Shown here one piece after another: positions 14,450-22,837 of a DNA stretch of 64,000 nucleotides. The notes under the pieces were generated by a model. That model did no database searches. It was given only the letters and a program-made list of their open reading frames with translations, and was not told the DNA's origin. This stretch comes from Anaerolineales bacterium. Its GTDB lineage: Bacteria; Chloroflexota; Anaerolineae; Anaerolineales; UBA4823. How positions within the stretch are numbered: the stretch's first letter is position 1; each line of letters opens with the position of its first letter. The position numbers and the translations under genes were made by a program. The stretch lies in the NCBI GenBank assembly GCA_016932955.1, contig JAFGBV010000298.1:24456-88455 (forward strand), given 5' to 3'.

Positions 14450-17158
14450 ATGACCCTCTCGCTGCTTTCAACCAAGTTCAACCTCCCGCCGCTGGGCGCA
14501 AACATCGTCCACCGCCCGCGTCTCTTGCGCATGTTGGACGAGGGCTTGGCGCAGGGCGCTGCCCTCACCCTGGTCTGCAGCCCTGCAGGGTATGGCAAGA
14601 CCACCCTCGTCAGTGAGTGGCTGCGCGCCTCACCCGCCATCCCCTCCGATCGCTTTGCCTGGCTGACCTTGGAGAGCGGGGACGATGATCTCACCCGCTT
14701 CCTGACCTACCTGGTTACCGCCTTGCAGCGCATCCACCCGGGCATCGGTGCCAGTCTGCTCAGCCTGCTCCAAACCCACAAGCCTTCGCCGGTGCCTGTG
14801 CTGGCTACGATGCTGATCAATGAGCTGAACGACGTGCGCCAGCGCTTCTTTCTGGTCCTCGATGATGTTCACCTGCTCACCGCAGAAGCGATCCAGAACT
14901 TCATCGCCTTCCTGGTAGAGCACCAGCCGCCCTCCCTGCACCTGGTGCTGCTCACCCGCGCCGACCCAGCCCTGCCGCTGGCCCGTTTGCGGGCGCGCGG
15001 GCAACTGCTTGAGATCCGCCAGGAAGCCTTGTGTTTTCTGCCCACTGAGGTGGCAGAGTTTACCAACCGGATGATGGACCTTGCGCTGCCTCCAGAGCAG
15101 GTGTCTTTTCTGGCTCAAAAAACCGAGGGCTGGGTCTCTGGCTTGCAACTGGCAGCTCTCTCCTTGCGCACCGCCTCGGACCGTTCAGCCTTCTTCACCC
15201 TCTTTTCGGGCGAGCATGAGTTCATTGCCGATTACCTGACCGACGAGGTGCTGGCGCGCCTGCCTGAGGACGCCCGCAGTTTCTTGCTACACACCTCGAT
15301 CCTGGAACGATTCTCCGCCCCGCTCTGTGAAGCAGTCAGCCGGCAAACCAACGCCCAGGCCACCCTGGAGCGACTTCTGGATGCTGGTCTGTTCATCGTA
15401 CCCCTCGATAGCCAGCATGCCTGGTACCGCTACCATAACCTGTTTGCCGACCTGCTGCGCAAGCGCCTCCAGACCACCCAGCCAGAGCTTGTCCCTGCCT
15501 TGCACCAGCGCGCCAGCCAGTGGTTCGAGCAGAACAGCCTGCCAGATCATGCCATCGAGCACGCCATTGCTGCCAGCGATTATCAACGGGCTGCCAGGCT
15601 GATCGAAGGGCAGGCCGAGCGTTTGCTGCGCTATGGAGAGGCCGCCTCCCTGCTGCGCTGGCTGGAAGCATTGCCTGAAGATCAAATTTTGGCAAACCCC
15701 CTCTTGGGCGCCATCTATGGCATCGCCCTGATCCTCTGCGCCCGCTCTATCCGCCTCGTGGCTGCCTTGGTGGAGAAAATGAGCGCCGCTGGCAGCCTGG
15801 ATGAGCTGCGCGGCGAGACGAGTATGCTCCATGCCCTGTTGGCCGTCTATCAGGGCGATGCCCCGCGTGCCATCCAGCTTTCAGAGCTGGCTTTGCAGCG
15901 CTTGCCCGCAGAGAGACCCTTCTTCCGCAGCCTTGCCGCAGACACATTGGGCATGGGCTATACCCTTGCCTGGGATATCCCCGCCGCCACGCGGGCTTTC
16001 GAGCAGGTTGTGGAGATTTCCCGCCAATCGGACAACGTGCTGATGGCGATCATGGCGCTGACCAACCTGGCAGGCTTGTGCTATGTCCATGGACAGTTGC
16101 GCACTGCCATTGCTGCCTGCCAGCAGGTCCTGGAGATGGCGCGCCAGCGTATTGGTACTCAGACGCCCATGATCGGCAAAACCTTGTTCAACCTGGGCGA
16201 GATGCTGCGCGAGCAAGGCGACCTGGAGACCGCGCTGAACCACCTCCTGGAGGCTGCCAGGATGATGGAAATCTACTCCGAGGTCGGACAGCCCATCGCC
16301 AACCTGGCGATTGCCAGGGTTTACATGAACAAGCAGAATTGGCCCGCTGCTCTATCGTACATTGCTAAGGCGCGCCAGAAAGCGCAGGCTACCCAATCCT
16401 TGCTGATGGATGATCGCCTGGTGGAGGTGATGCAAGCCCGCTACTCTCTTGCCCGCGGCGATGTGGACCAGGCTGCCCAATGGGCGCTCGGCCGCGGCTT
16501 TCTGGAGCGCTCTGCGGCCGATATCTTTGCCGAAGAAAGCCGCCATGCCGCCTCGTATGAGGTTTTCCAGGCTGAATGCCTGGTGTTGGCGCGTTTGCTG
16601 CTGGCGCAGGCGCAACCGGAGAGGGCGCTGGAGTTTCTGGTGCGCTTGCAAGACCTGGCAGAGAAGAGGAACCACCAGCGCCGCCTCATTGAAATCCTCG
16701 CCCTCAAAGCACTTGCCTTGCACCAGCAGGGGGAGCTAGACCACGCGCTGCAGGCTCTGGAAAAAGCCTTCTCGATGGCTGAGCCGGAGGGGTACCAGCG
16801 CACCTTTATCGATGAAGGGGAACCAATGGCTCGCCTGCTTTACCAGGCAGCTGCCCGCGGGATTGCCCCCGGGTATGCTGGTACATTGTTGGCGGTGCTC
16901 AGCGAGCAAAGCCAAAGCCTCAAGCCCATTGCGCAATCTTCCTCGGCAAATCTCATCGAGCCGCTCAGCGAGCGCGAGTTGCAAGTGCTGCGCCTGATTG
17001 CTGATGGCCTGTCGAATAACGAGATCGCCGGGCGCCTCTATATCACCTTGAGCACCGTCAAAGGGCATGCCAGCAACATCTTCGGCAAGCTTGGGGTCAA
17101 GAACCGCACGCAAGCCGTTGCCCAGGCGCGCAGCCTGGGTCTCCTGCCGCCAGGATAA
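14450..17158 (+). CDS. MalT-type LuxR-family transcriptional activator
   Basis: 902 residues. Walker A VCSPAGYGKTTLVSEWL is at ~42-58 and Walker B RFFLVLDDVHLL at ~123-134, forming a STAND NTPase. A long TPR-like sensor region follows (~350-820). The LuxR HTH is at ~835-895 (LSERELQVLRLIADGLSNNE, then IAGRLYITLSTVKGHASNIF). MalT-like proteins oligomerise on ligand plus ATP and activate target promoters. It lies ~100 bp upstream of a small gene and an ABC-2 exporter on the same strand, its likely targets. All ATPase and DNA-binding motifs look intact. The ligand is unknown. Confidence 0.93.
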   Translation: MTLSLLSTKFNLPPLGANIVHRPRLLRMLDEGLAQGAALTLVCSPAGYGKTTLVSEWLRASPAIPSDRFAWLTLESGDDDLTRFLTYLVTALQRIHPGIGASLLSLLQTHKPSPVPVLATMLINELNDVRQRFFLVLDDVHLLTAEAIQNFIAFLVEHQPPSLHLVLLTRADPALPLARLRARGQLLEIRQEALCFLPTEVAEFTNRMMDLALPPEQVSFLAQKTEGWVSGLQLAALSLRTASDRSAFFTLFSGEHEFIADYLTDEVLARLPEDARSFLLHTSILERFSAPLCEAVSRQTNAQATLERLLDAGLFIVPLDSQHAWYRYHNLFADLLRKRLQTTQPELVPALHQRASQWFEQNSLPDHAIEHAIAASDYQRAARLIEGQAERLLRYGEAASLLRWLEALPEDQILANPLLGAIYGIALILCARSIRLVAALVEKMSAAGSLDELRGETSMLHALLAVYQGDAPRAIQLSELALQRLPAERPFFRSLAADTLGMGYTLAWDIPAATRAFEQVVEISRQSDNVLMAIMALTNLAGLCYVHGQLRTAIAACQQVLEMARQRIGTQTPMIGKTLFNLGEMLREQGDLETALNHLLEAARMMEIYSEVGQPIANLAIARVYMNKQNWPAALSYIAKARQKAQATQSLLMDDRLVEVMQARYSLARGDVDQAAQWALGRGFLERSAADIFAEESRHAASYEVFQAECLVLARLLLAQAQPERALEFLVRLQDLAEKRNHQRRLIEILALKALALHQQGELDHALQALEKAFSMAEPEGYQRTFIDEGEPMARLLYQAAARGIAPGYAGTLLAVLSEQSQSLKPIAQSSSANLIEPLSERELQVLRLIADGLSNNEIAGRLYITLSTVKGHASNIFGKLGVKNRTQAVAQARSLGLLPPG

Positions 17159-17219
17159 CCCGCACCCCCCTCAAAACAGTACTCCGACCATACTTTCGTC
17201 TGGTCACAACCGTACCCAA

Positions 17220-17250
17220 CCTCCAGTATGATGAAAACATCGACTGGAGG
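17220..17250 (+). promoter_or_regulatory. Hairpin that sequesters the Shine-Dalgarno of the next gene
   Basis: CCTCCAGT (17220-17227) is the exact complement of ACTGGAGG (17243-17250). The latter contains the ribosome binding site TGGAGG, six bases before the ATG at 17257. Folding would hide the site, so translation of the operon could be gated. The pairing is seen directly; regulation is inference. Confidence 0.45.
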
Positions 17251-17256
17251 TTGTTG

Positions 17257-17526
17257 ATGTCCACTGAGCAAAGCACACCACCCCGCATTTCCAGGCGCTA
17301 CCAGATCACCGTCGAGGGCAAGATCGATTCATCCTGGTCGGACTGGCTGTGCGGTATGCAGCCGACATCGTGGCAGGAGAGCGATGGCAGGCAGATGACC
17401 ACCCTGCGCGGCGTGCTGGCTGACCAGGCTGCACTGCGCGGCCTGTTGACCCGCTTATGGGATCTGAACCTGGTGTTGTGCGCTCTGCAACAAGACGACC
17501 CCGCCCCAACAGAAAAGGTTATCTAA
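17257..17526 (+). CDS. Small protein at the head of the ABC exporter operon
   Basis: 89 residues from ATG 17257, with TGGAGG six bases upstream; a TTG two codons earlier is less likely. It contains YQITVEGKIDSSWSDWLCGM, then a short acidic region and a helical end (LADQAALRGLLTRLWDLNLV). This resembles small 'hypothetical' proteins that precede ABC-2 exporters in Chloroflexota and look like a compact alpha/beta fold. No catalytic motif. It is followed after 12 bp by the ABC ATPase with AGGAGG. Perhaps a modulator or accessory of the exporter. Function unknown. Confidence 0.7.
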   Translation: MSTEQSTPPRISRRYQITVEGKIDSSWSDWLCGMQPTSWQESDGRQMTTLRGVLADQAALRGLLTRLWDLNLVLCALQQDDPAPTEKVI

Positions 17527-17538
17527 GGAGGTTCACCA

Positions 17539-18471
17539 ATGAAAACAAATGCCCCCATCAAGAACGATCAGCAACTGGCAATCGAAGTTCATGGATTGAC
17601 CAAATCCTACGGTAAGGTGCGCGCCCTGCGCGGCATCGACCTGGAAGTGAAGCCCGGCGAGATCTTCGGTTTCCTCGGCCCCAATGGCGCTGGCAAGACC
17701 ACCACCATCCGCTGCCTGCTGGATATGATCCGCCCCGACGGTGGAAAGGCGTCCCTGCTCGGGCTGGATCCGCAGGTCCAGCCGGTGGCTGTCCAGGCGC
17801 TCAGCGGTTACCTGCCCGGCGAGATGCAGTTCTTCAGCAACCTCACCGCCGAGCGCCAGTTGCGCTACTTCAGCGATATGCGCAATGGCCGCGCCGAATG
17901 GAGCACCGTGCGCCGTCTGGCAGAGCGCCTGGACCTGGACCTGAAACAACAGATCAAGAACCTGTCCAAAGGCAACAAGCAGAAAGTTGGCGTGATTCAG
18001 GCTTTGATGCACCGCCCCCAGTTGCTGCTCCTGGATGAGCCGACCAGCGGCCTGGACCCGCTGATGCAGCAGGAAGTGCTCGATTTGCTGCGCGAGGCCA
18101 ATGCCGACGGGGCAACCGTGTTCTTTAGCTCGCACATCATGAGCGAGGTGGAGAACGTCGCCGGGCGGGTGGCGATCATCCGTGCCGGTGAGATCATCGA
18201 AGTCGCCGAGACCAGCAGCCTCACCCGCCGCGCCCTCACCCGCCTCACCGTGCGCTTCAAGCAGGCTGTGGATGCCGCCGTGCTTGGCAACCTGCCGGGG
18301 GTCGAGATCCTCTCGCTGGCTGGTGAGACGAGCCTGACCCTGCAAGTCGCTGGTGATATGGAAATGCTGGTGCAGGCGCTGGGTCGCCTGCCGGTGTTGG
18401 ACCTGGAGACAGAGCGCCCCAGCCTGGAAGAAGTATTCCTGGCTTACTATCAAAGCGTCAGTTCGGGATAG
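17539..18471 (+). CDS. ABC transporter ATP-binding protein (ABC-2 exporter)
   Basis: 310 residues with AGGAGG before the ATG. Walker A FLGPNGAGKTTTIRCLLDM is at ~45-63. A Q-loop and the variant signature NLSKGNKQKVGVIQAL come next, then Walker B LLLLDEPTSGLDPLMQQEVL and the H-loop FFSSHIMSEVEN. The order and the C-terminal extension are those of NatA/CcmA-like drug or lipid exporters. It would power the permease encoded 70 bp downstream. Cytoplasmic face of the membrane. It is probably controlled by the upstream MalT-type regulator. Substrate unknown. Confidence 0.93.
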   Translation: MKTNAPIKNDQQLAIEVHGLTKSYGKVRALRGIDLEVKPGEIFGFLGPNGAGKTTTIRCLLDMIRPDGGKASLLGLDPQVQPVAVQALSGYLPGEMQFFSNLTAERQLRYFSDMRNGRAEWSTVRRLAERLDLDLKQQIKNLSKGNKQKVGVIQALMHRPQLLLLDEPTSGLDPLMQQEVLDLLREANADGATVFFSSHIMSEVENVAGRVAIIRAGEIIEVAETSSLTRRALTRLTVRFKQAVDAAVLGNLPGVEILSLAGETSLTLQVAGDMEMLVQALGRLPVLDLETERPSLEEVFLAYYQSVSSG

Positions 18472-18541
18472 GGGAAAAACAACCTCTTTTCCAACATCCC
18501 GAGCTCACGTGATAAGAGCGAACAGAAATGGAGAAAACATT

Positions 18542-19399
18542 ATGAACCGCTTATGGACTACCCTTCGTTACACTTTCACTGGCCTGCGTGGCCAAACCCT
18601 GGGCTGGGGGCTGGGGTTTGCCCTGTACGGCTTGATGATCGTCCCCATGTATGGCATGATTAGCCAGCAGCAAGACCAGCTCCAGCAGATGATCGCCAGC
18701 TACCCACCTGAGTTCCTGGCATTCTTCGGCGGGGACGCCAACAGCCTGATCACGCCGGCTGGTTTTCTCAAGATGTACGCCTTCTCGATGATGCCGGTCA
18801 TTATTGGCATCTTCGCCGTGATTGCCGGCAGCGGCTTGATCGCCAGCGATGAAGAACATGGCCGCCTCGACCTGATCATTGCCCACCCGGTCGGTCGCAG
18901 CGCCTTCTTCTGGGGCAGGCTGCTGGGCTTGCTGGCTGCGTCCCTGTCGATCATGTTCCTGGGCTGGCTGGGCTTTTGCCTCCTGCTGGGTGGCTCCAGC
19001 CTGGGCTTCAACTGGGGTGAGATGGCTGTTCCTTTCCTCTCTCTCTTGGCCCAGATCCTGGTCTATGCCTCCCTGGCGCTGCTGTTGAGCATGTTCCTGC
19101 CCTCGCGCAACCTGGCCGCTATGCTCAGCGGGGTGGTCATGGTCAGCAGTTACATGGTCTCCTCGCTGGCCTTCATGGATGAGCGCATGGCAGCCGCGGC
19201 AAAGCTCATGCCCTACCACTACTTCCAGCCGGTGCTTTCCTTCGCAGATTTGGATCTTGGCTGGCTGTTGGCGCTGCTCGCCGCCAGCGCGCTGATGTGC
19301 CTGGTTGCCTGGCTGCGCTTCACCCGCCGCGATATCCGCCTCAGCGGGGAGGGGAGCTGGCGCTTACCGTTGCTCTCAAAATCTCATCAAGCCGGGTAG
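18542..19399 (+). CDS. ABC-2 family permease
   Basis: 285 residues from ATG 18542, with AGAAATGGAGAA upstream. About six membrane spans are seen (WGLGFALYGLMIVPMYGMIS, MMPVIIGIFAVIAGSGLIAS, LLGLLAASLSIMFLGWLGFC, LLAQILVYASLALLLSMFL, MLSGVVMVSSYMVSSLAF, LLALLAASALMCLVAWL), with the typical ABC-2 element EEHGRLDLIIAHPVGRSAFF after the second span. It forms the membrane channel for the ATPase just upstream. As no other permease is present, the exporter is probably a homodimer of this protein. Confidence 0.9.
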   Translation: MNRLWTTLRYTFTGLRGQTLGWGLGFALYGLMIVPMYGMISQQQDQLQQMIASYPPEFLAFFGGDANSLITPAGFLKMYAFSMMPVIIGIFAVIAGSGLIASDEEHGRLDLIIAHPVGRSAFFWGRLLGLLAASLSIMFLGWLGFCLLLGGSSLGFNWGEMAVPFLSLLAQILVYASLALLLSMFLPSRNLAAMLSGVVMVSSYMVSSLAFMDERMAAAAKLMPYHYFQPVLSFADLDLGWLLALLAASALMCLVAWLRFTRRDIRLSGEGSWRLPLLSKSHQAG

Positions 19400-19861
19400 C
19401 GGCGAAGCCGCCCTCGCAAGTCCACCCGCACCACCCTGTCCACCCTTCGCCGCCCTGCTGTGCCCCTCTCCCGAATTTCACTTTTTACAATTCGGGGGAG
19501 GCCGGCAGGGGCAGAACCCCTCCTCCGTCAATTTCCTTAACCCACTTACCTTTTCGAACAATTGTGCTATAATCAAAGTATCAGGTATGATTATGCGTGC
19601 GCTTCCCCGCCAGGCTATGGCAACAGCACTTCCCCATCCCACCCCCAGCAAGTGAGTCGTTCCTCGTCGTTTTAGTCGTCCCTCTTTTTAAGGGGGTCAT
19701 GGGTGTTTAAGGCATTCTCAGCGTTCCCGCGGTAATCTATCCCCCATCCACAATCCAACCATCCTTATATCCTTCGGACGTAGTTCGTCCGCAGCATCCT
19801 GTTATCCTCCCCATCCTTCCCATCCTACCTATCCTGTGAATCCCTGCCATAATGGATTCGA
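19400..19861. other. 462-bp non-coding stretch with orphan promoter
   Basis: No credible gene of normal size. An extended -10 box (GTGCTATAATC, TATAAT at 19568-19573) faces right and is followed by a frame of only 22 codons (start 19587) and then by non-coding DNA, a GGACG-TAGTT-CGTCC mini-palindrome (~19776-19790) and degenerate ATCCT repeats. A small RNA or a decayed gene is possible. Confidence 0.35.
19796..19848. repeat. Degenerate 8-9 bp tandem repeat (ATCCTnnnn)
   Basis: Six consecutive units begin ATCC(T): ATCCTGTT, ATCCTCCCC, ATCCTTCCC, ATCCTACCT, ATCCTGTGA, ATCCCTGCC. The array lies just past the stop of the minus-strand esterase gene. Similar 'atcctgt' arrays are seen in many bacterial genomes. 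Role unknown. Confidence 0.6.
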
Positions 19862-20797
19862 TCAGCGCGCCAGGGAATACTGCCTGAAGAACTCCCACAT
19901 CACTTCCGTGGCATCAATATCCTGCGTGGTTTCGCCAGTGATCCATCGCGGCAAGGGCTCCCCGCCGGGCCAGGTATGCCCGCCTCCCTGGATCGTATAA
20001 AATATCACCGCTGCATCCTCATCACATTGCGTATATTGCACGCCCCCCACATCGCCATTGCCGGGTAACGCAACAGGATCAAGGCTGCACCCATTTCCCT
20101 GCGCCCATGCCGCCATCCACTCTGTGACGACTGGAAACGGTAACTCGAAGGCAGATGACGGCCCGCCCGTATAGGGCACGATGGGATCCGCCGTCCCATG
20201 AAAGGCGATCAGCGGTACGGGTCGCGAGGGGTTGCAGCTCTCCATCGCGAAGAGATAAGCCCCCGCCACACTGCCCACGGCTGCAATGCGCTCCGCTAGC
20301 TGGCAGCCCAGCAATGCCGACATGCCCCCGCCGTTGGATAAGCCATTGGCATAGATCCTGTTCGGGTCAATGGTATATTCTTGCTGCAGCTGGTCGATCA
20401 GATCGGAGATGAACTGCACTTCCTTTGCAGCATCATTACCTGCCTCGGCGCCAACGTTGGTCCTCCAGCGCTTGGGGAAACTAGTGCCGGAGGGGTACAC
20501 CACGATGAAACCTTGCTTGTCTGCCAGATCATTCCAATGGCTGATATCCCTCTGATGCGCCGGCCATTCTGCAAACCCGTGAATGCTGATCACCAGCGGG
20601 GTCGGCGTAGCAGGGTCATAGGATTCCGGAACGTACAAGAGATATTCCCGTTTCTCGCCGGAGCTTTCCAGGCTGCCGTTTGCTTCGTCCACCCAGGAGA
20701 AAATGATCGCCCCCAGCGCCACGATCAGGATGCCAATCCCCAAAACGATGATCAATACCCGCCCGGCAATATTTCCGGCTGATTTGAGCCTCTGCAT
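19862..20797 (-). CDS. PHB depolymerase/feruloyl-esterase-like alpha/beta hydrolase
   Basis: 311 residues. One N-terminal membrane anchor (VLIIVLGIGILIVALGAIIF, ~14-33) puts the domain outside. The alpha/beta-hydrolase core has the oxyanion strand VISIHGFAEW and the nucleophile elbow ANGLSNGGGMSALLG with Ser154 (GLSNG). The acid loop is probably VPLIAFHGTADPIVPYTGG, and the catalytic His lies in TIQGGGHTWPGG. This is the LpqC/poly(3-hydroxybutyrate) depolymerase-like family, which also covers feruloyl and acetyl-xylan esterases. The exact ester substrate cannot be told. Monocistronic on the minus strand. Confidence 0.9.
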   Translation of the reverse strand: MQRLKSAGNIAGRVLIIVLGIGILIVALGAIIFSWVDEANGSLESSGEKREYLLYVPESYDPATPTPLVISIHGFAEWPAHQRDISHWNDLADKQGFIVVYPSGTSFPKRWRTNVGAEAGNDAAKEVQFISDLIDQLQQEYTIDPNRIYANGLSNGGGMSALLGCQLAERIAAVGSVAGAYLFAMESCNPSRPVPLIAFHGTADPIVPYTGGPSSAFELPFPVVTEWMAAWAQGNGCSLDPVALPGNGDVGGVQYTQCDEDAAVIFYTIQGGGHTWPGGEPLPRWITGETTQDIDATEVMWEFFRQYSLAR

Positions 20798-21448
20798 ATG
20801 TTTTTTGCTCTTCCTGCAATCGAAACTGTGTTGTCTTCTCTCAATTCTAGCAGGTTCCTCGGATCGCGGCTATCCCGATCTTGCTTGCATTGACGGTTTT
20901 AACAAAGTCGGGTTTCGTTGCGAAACGGGTTCTTTTTACCCGCTGAAGCAGCCCCTCATGCTTTAGGGCAGGCCCCCACGCTGACTTGGGGCAGGCCCCT
21001 TGAATGACATGCCAGTAAAAGTACCGGCTTTTTTTAAAGCTGTGTGCTTGCAGCAAGCTTTCTACAGACGCGGTTAGAGGCATTTATGTAAGGCAAGGCA
21101 GTGCATAAGTACCCCAAATTGCGGTCGGCAATCGGCTGCAGTGAGCCGTGGAGCTCCGCTGACGGGTCAGAAGCCTCGTCGGTGATCAGCAAGCGCAGGA
21201 TGTAGGTCTGGAACTGGTGCATGGGTTGCCTCATATTGACAGTGTAGCAAATGAGATTGCCATTCGATTGCCAGAATCGGGCGAATCGAAACATTTTGGG
21301 TAAATGATTGGTCGTGTTTTGTCTTGGCAAACGCATAGAGTACTTTCAGCCGCCTGTTAGCCAGCGGATAGGTAATCCGGGCGGGCTTGATCTATAATCC
21401 CCACCAGATAGCATCAAGCATCTTATTCAAAACTTGGAGGAGTATCAA
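20798..21448. other. 650-bp intergenic region
   Basis: It holds the upstream region of the esterase (minus strand), the direct repeat GGGCAGGCCCC (~20968 and ~20991), and at 21393-21398 a TATAAT that probably serves the membrane-protein gene at 21449. One weak minus-strand frame is listed separately. Nothing else is recognisable. Confidence 0.5.
21034..21234 (-). CDS. Possible small protein (66 aa), doubtful
   Basis: A minus-strand frame from ATG 21234 starts MRQPMHQFQTYILRLLITDE and runs on through LHGSLQPIADRNLGYL. The 'FQTYILRL...' opening resembles short proteins common in Chloroflexota that begin 'xFQSYLIRIW' and carry a short beta-rich fold, but the second half does not fit that pattern. 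No Shine-Dalgarno is seen. It could be a frameshifted remnant. Confidence 0.25.
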   Translation of the reverse strand: MRQPMHQFQTYILRLLITDEASDPSAELHGSLQPIADRNLGYLCTALPYINASNRVCRKLAASTQL

Positions 21449-22144
21449 ATGAATCGAAAATTATCTTTATTCTTGGGGATTGGCATGGTTCTGGCTGGGG
21501 CGCTTGCCCTGGCAGGTAATATCATCGGCAGCCTGACCGGCTTGCGTTTCTTCAGTTGGCCTCTGATTGTCATCGCCGCGGGGCTGGCTTTTGTCTTGCC
21601 GCCTTTCCTCGCCCGCGACAATCGGGGGTTAGGCGGGCTGTTCATCCCTGGCTTGCCTATCCTGACCACGGGAGGGATCTTGTTCTACGCTGAAGCCTTC
21701 CAGCGCTGGAACGTGTGGGCGGTAGCCTGGCCTCTCGAAGTGCTATCAGCGGCGGTGGGCCTTTTACTGGCAGGCTTATGGCTGCGGGTGGTTTGGATGG
21801 CTATTCCTGGCTTCATCATCCTCTTCACCGGCCTGGCGCTGCAGTTCTGCGCTCTGACGGGCATGTGGCACCTGTGGGTTGCCTTGTGGGCGGTGATCCC
21901 CCTGGCTTTGGGGCTCGCATTCTTGTTGATCGCGGCTGTGAAGCGCTCGCGGGTATTCCTGTGGCTGGGTGTGGGCTTCAGCGGCTTTGCGGCGCTCATG
22001 GGGGGCATCATGGCACTGGTGCTGCTGTCTTCCTGGAAATTCTTCGGCATCGCCTGGTCGGCGCTGATCATCCTGGCGGGGGGCGCTCTGCTGGTATTGG
22101 GCTTGGTGCGCCGCACCCAGCCGGACCAGGCAGCGGCCTCCTGA
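21449..22144 (+). CDS. Multi-span membrane protein, function unknown
   Basis: 231 residues from ATG 21449, with GGAGGAG upstream; the upstream in-frame start would bury that site. About seven hydrophobic helices cover nearly the whole chain (LSLFLGIGMVLAGALALAGN, SWPLIVIAAGLAFVLPPFLA, LWVALWAVIPLALGLAFLLI, SALIILAGGALLVLGLVRR). Short polar loops separate them. It resembles the small DUF-type membrane proteins often found beside DUF2807 or stress regulators. No transporter signature is seen. A strong hairpin follows at 22178-22221, so it is probably a single-gene unit with a -10 box at 21393-21398. Confidence 0.75.
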   Translation: MNRKLSLFLGIGMVLAGALALAGNIIGSLTGLRFFSWPLIVIAAGLAFVLPPFLARDNRGLGGLFIPGLPILTTGGILFYAEAFQRWNVWAVAWPLEVLSAAVGLLLAGLWLRVVWMAIPGFIILFTGLALQFCALTGMWHLWVALWAVIPLALGLAFLLIAAVKRSRVFLWLGVGFSGFAALMGGIMALVLLSSWKFFGIAWSALIILAGGALLVLGLVRRTQPDQAAAS

Positions 22145-22177
22145 TAACCTGGAAGCACTCATTTGTTGGTCGATATT

Positions 22178-22221
22178 GGGGCTTGTGTGCGGGCGGCATC
22201 CTGCGCCTGCACACAAGCCCC
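22178..22221 (+). terminator. Hairpin after the membrane-protein gene
   Basis: GGGGCTTGTGTGC (22178-22190) and GCACACAAGCCCC (22209-22221) pair perfectly over 13 bp. It is followed by TAACAACCTTTTC. The T-run is weak and offset, so termination is likely but not certain. Confidence 0.55.
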
Positions 22222-22280
22222 TAACAACCTTTTCGTGCACCCCTTAGGCCATCTTTATCGCAACCCGTACGGTTGTATTG

Positions 22281-22286
22281 TATAAT
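22281..22286 (+). promoter_or_regulatory. -10 box of the CBS/ferric-reductase operon
   Basis: TATAAT in ATTGTATAATTGCCC lies 78 bases before the CBS gene. No clear -35 box. A leader of roughly 70 nt would result. Confidence 0.4.
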
Positions 22287-22363
22287 TGCCCGTAATGAAT
22301 TCCTGGAAGCGTGTCCTGAGGCGCTATTCCAGGGAGACTATCTGATAAGGACGGAGAAGAAAA

Positions 22364-22798
22364 ATGAACAGTGTAGCAAAGATCCTAAAGTCAAAGGGCA
22401 ACACAGTCTATACAATCTCCAAAGAGGCGCTGGTTTCAGATGCACTGAAGGTCTTTGTTGAGAAACAAATCGGCTCGGTGGTTGTGATGGAAGGGGATAC
22501 GCTGATTGGCATATTTACGGAGAGGGATTTTGTCCGGAAGGTCGGTCTCTTTGGCAAGGACCCTCAGTCGATCAGAATCGAAGAAGTGATGACCAAAGAA
22601 GTGATTACTGTCAAACCGAGCCAGTCAGTGAATGACTGCATGGCATTGATGACCAACCATCACATTCGCCATTTACCTGTTGTAAAGGGCGGGCATTTGG
22701 TCGGCATCCTATCGATTGGTGATGTGGTCAAAGACATGATTGAAGAACTGCAGTTTATGGTTGGGCAAATGGAAAACTATATCCGCGGCCTGCGCTGA
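22364..22798 (+). CDS. CBS-domain protein
   Basis: 144 residues, with GGACGGAGAAG upstream. Two CBS motifs form one Bateman module: LVSDALKVFVEKQIGSVVVM with GIFTERDFVRKV, then VNDCMALMTNHHIRHLPVVK with GILSIGDVVKDM. The repeated GxxT/SxxDhh pattern is the adenosyl-nucleotide site (AMP, ATP, NADH or SAM in known examples). There is no attached enzyme domain. It heads a same-strand set with the ferric-reductase-like protein, so it may sense redox or energy state for that enzyme. Cytoplasmic. Confidence 0.92.
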   Translation: MNSVAKILKSKGNTVYTISKEALVSDALKVFVEKQIGSVVVMEGDTLIGIFTERDFVRKVGLFGKDPQSIRIEEVMTKEVITVKPSQSVNDCMALMTNHHIRHLPVVKGGHLVGILSIGDVVKDMIEELQFMVGQMENYIRGLR

Positions 22799-22837
22799 TC
22801 GATTGGTGGTTTGCGAAATCTGCCGGAGAGTCATCGC

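Noticed and set aside
17533..18453. A 306-codon minus-strand frame
   Set aside because: Antisense to the ABC ATPase; rich in His and Gln with no recognisable family.
20965..21002. Direct repeat GGGCAGGCCCC as a possible CRISPR or attachment site
   Set aside because: Only two short copies, no spacers of regular length, and no cas or integrase gene nearby.
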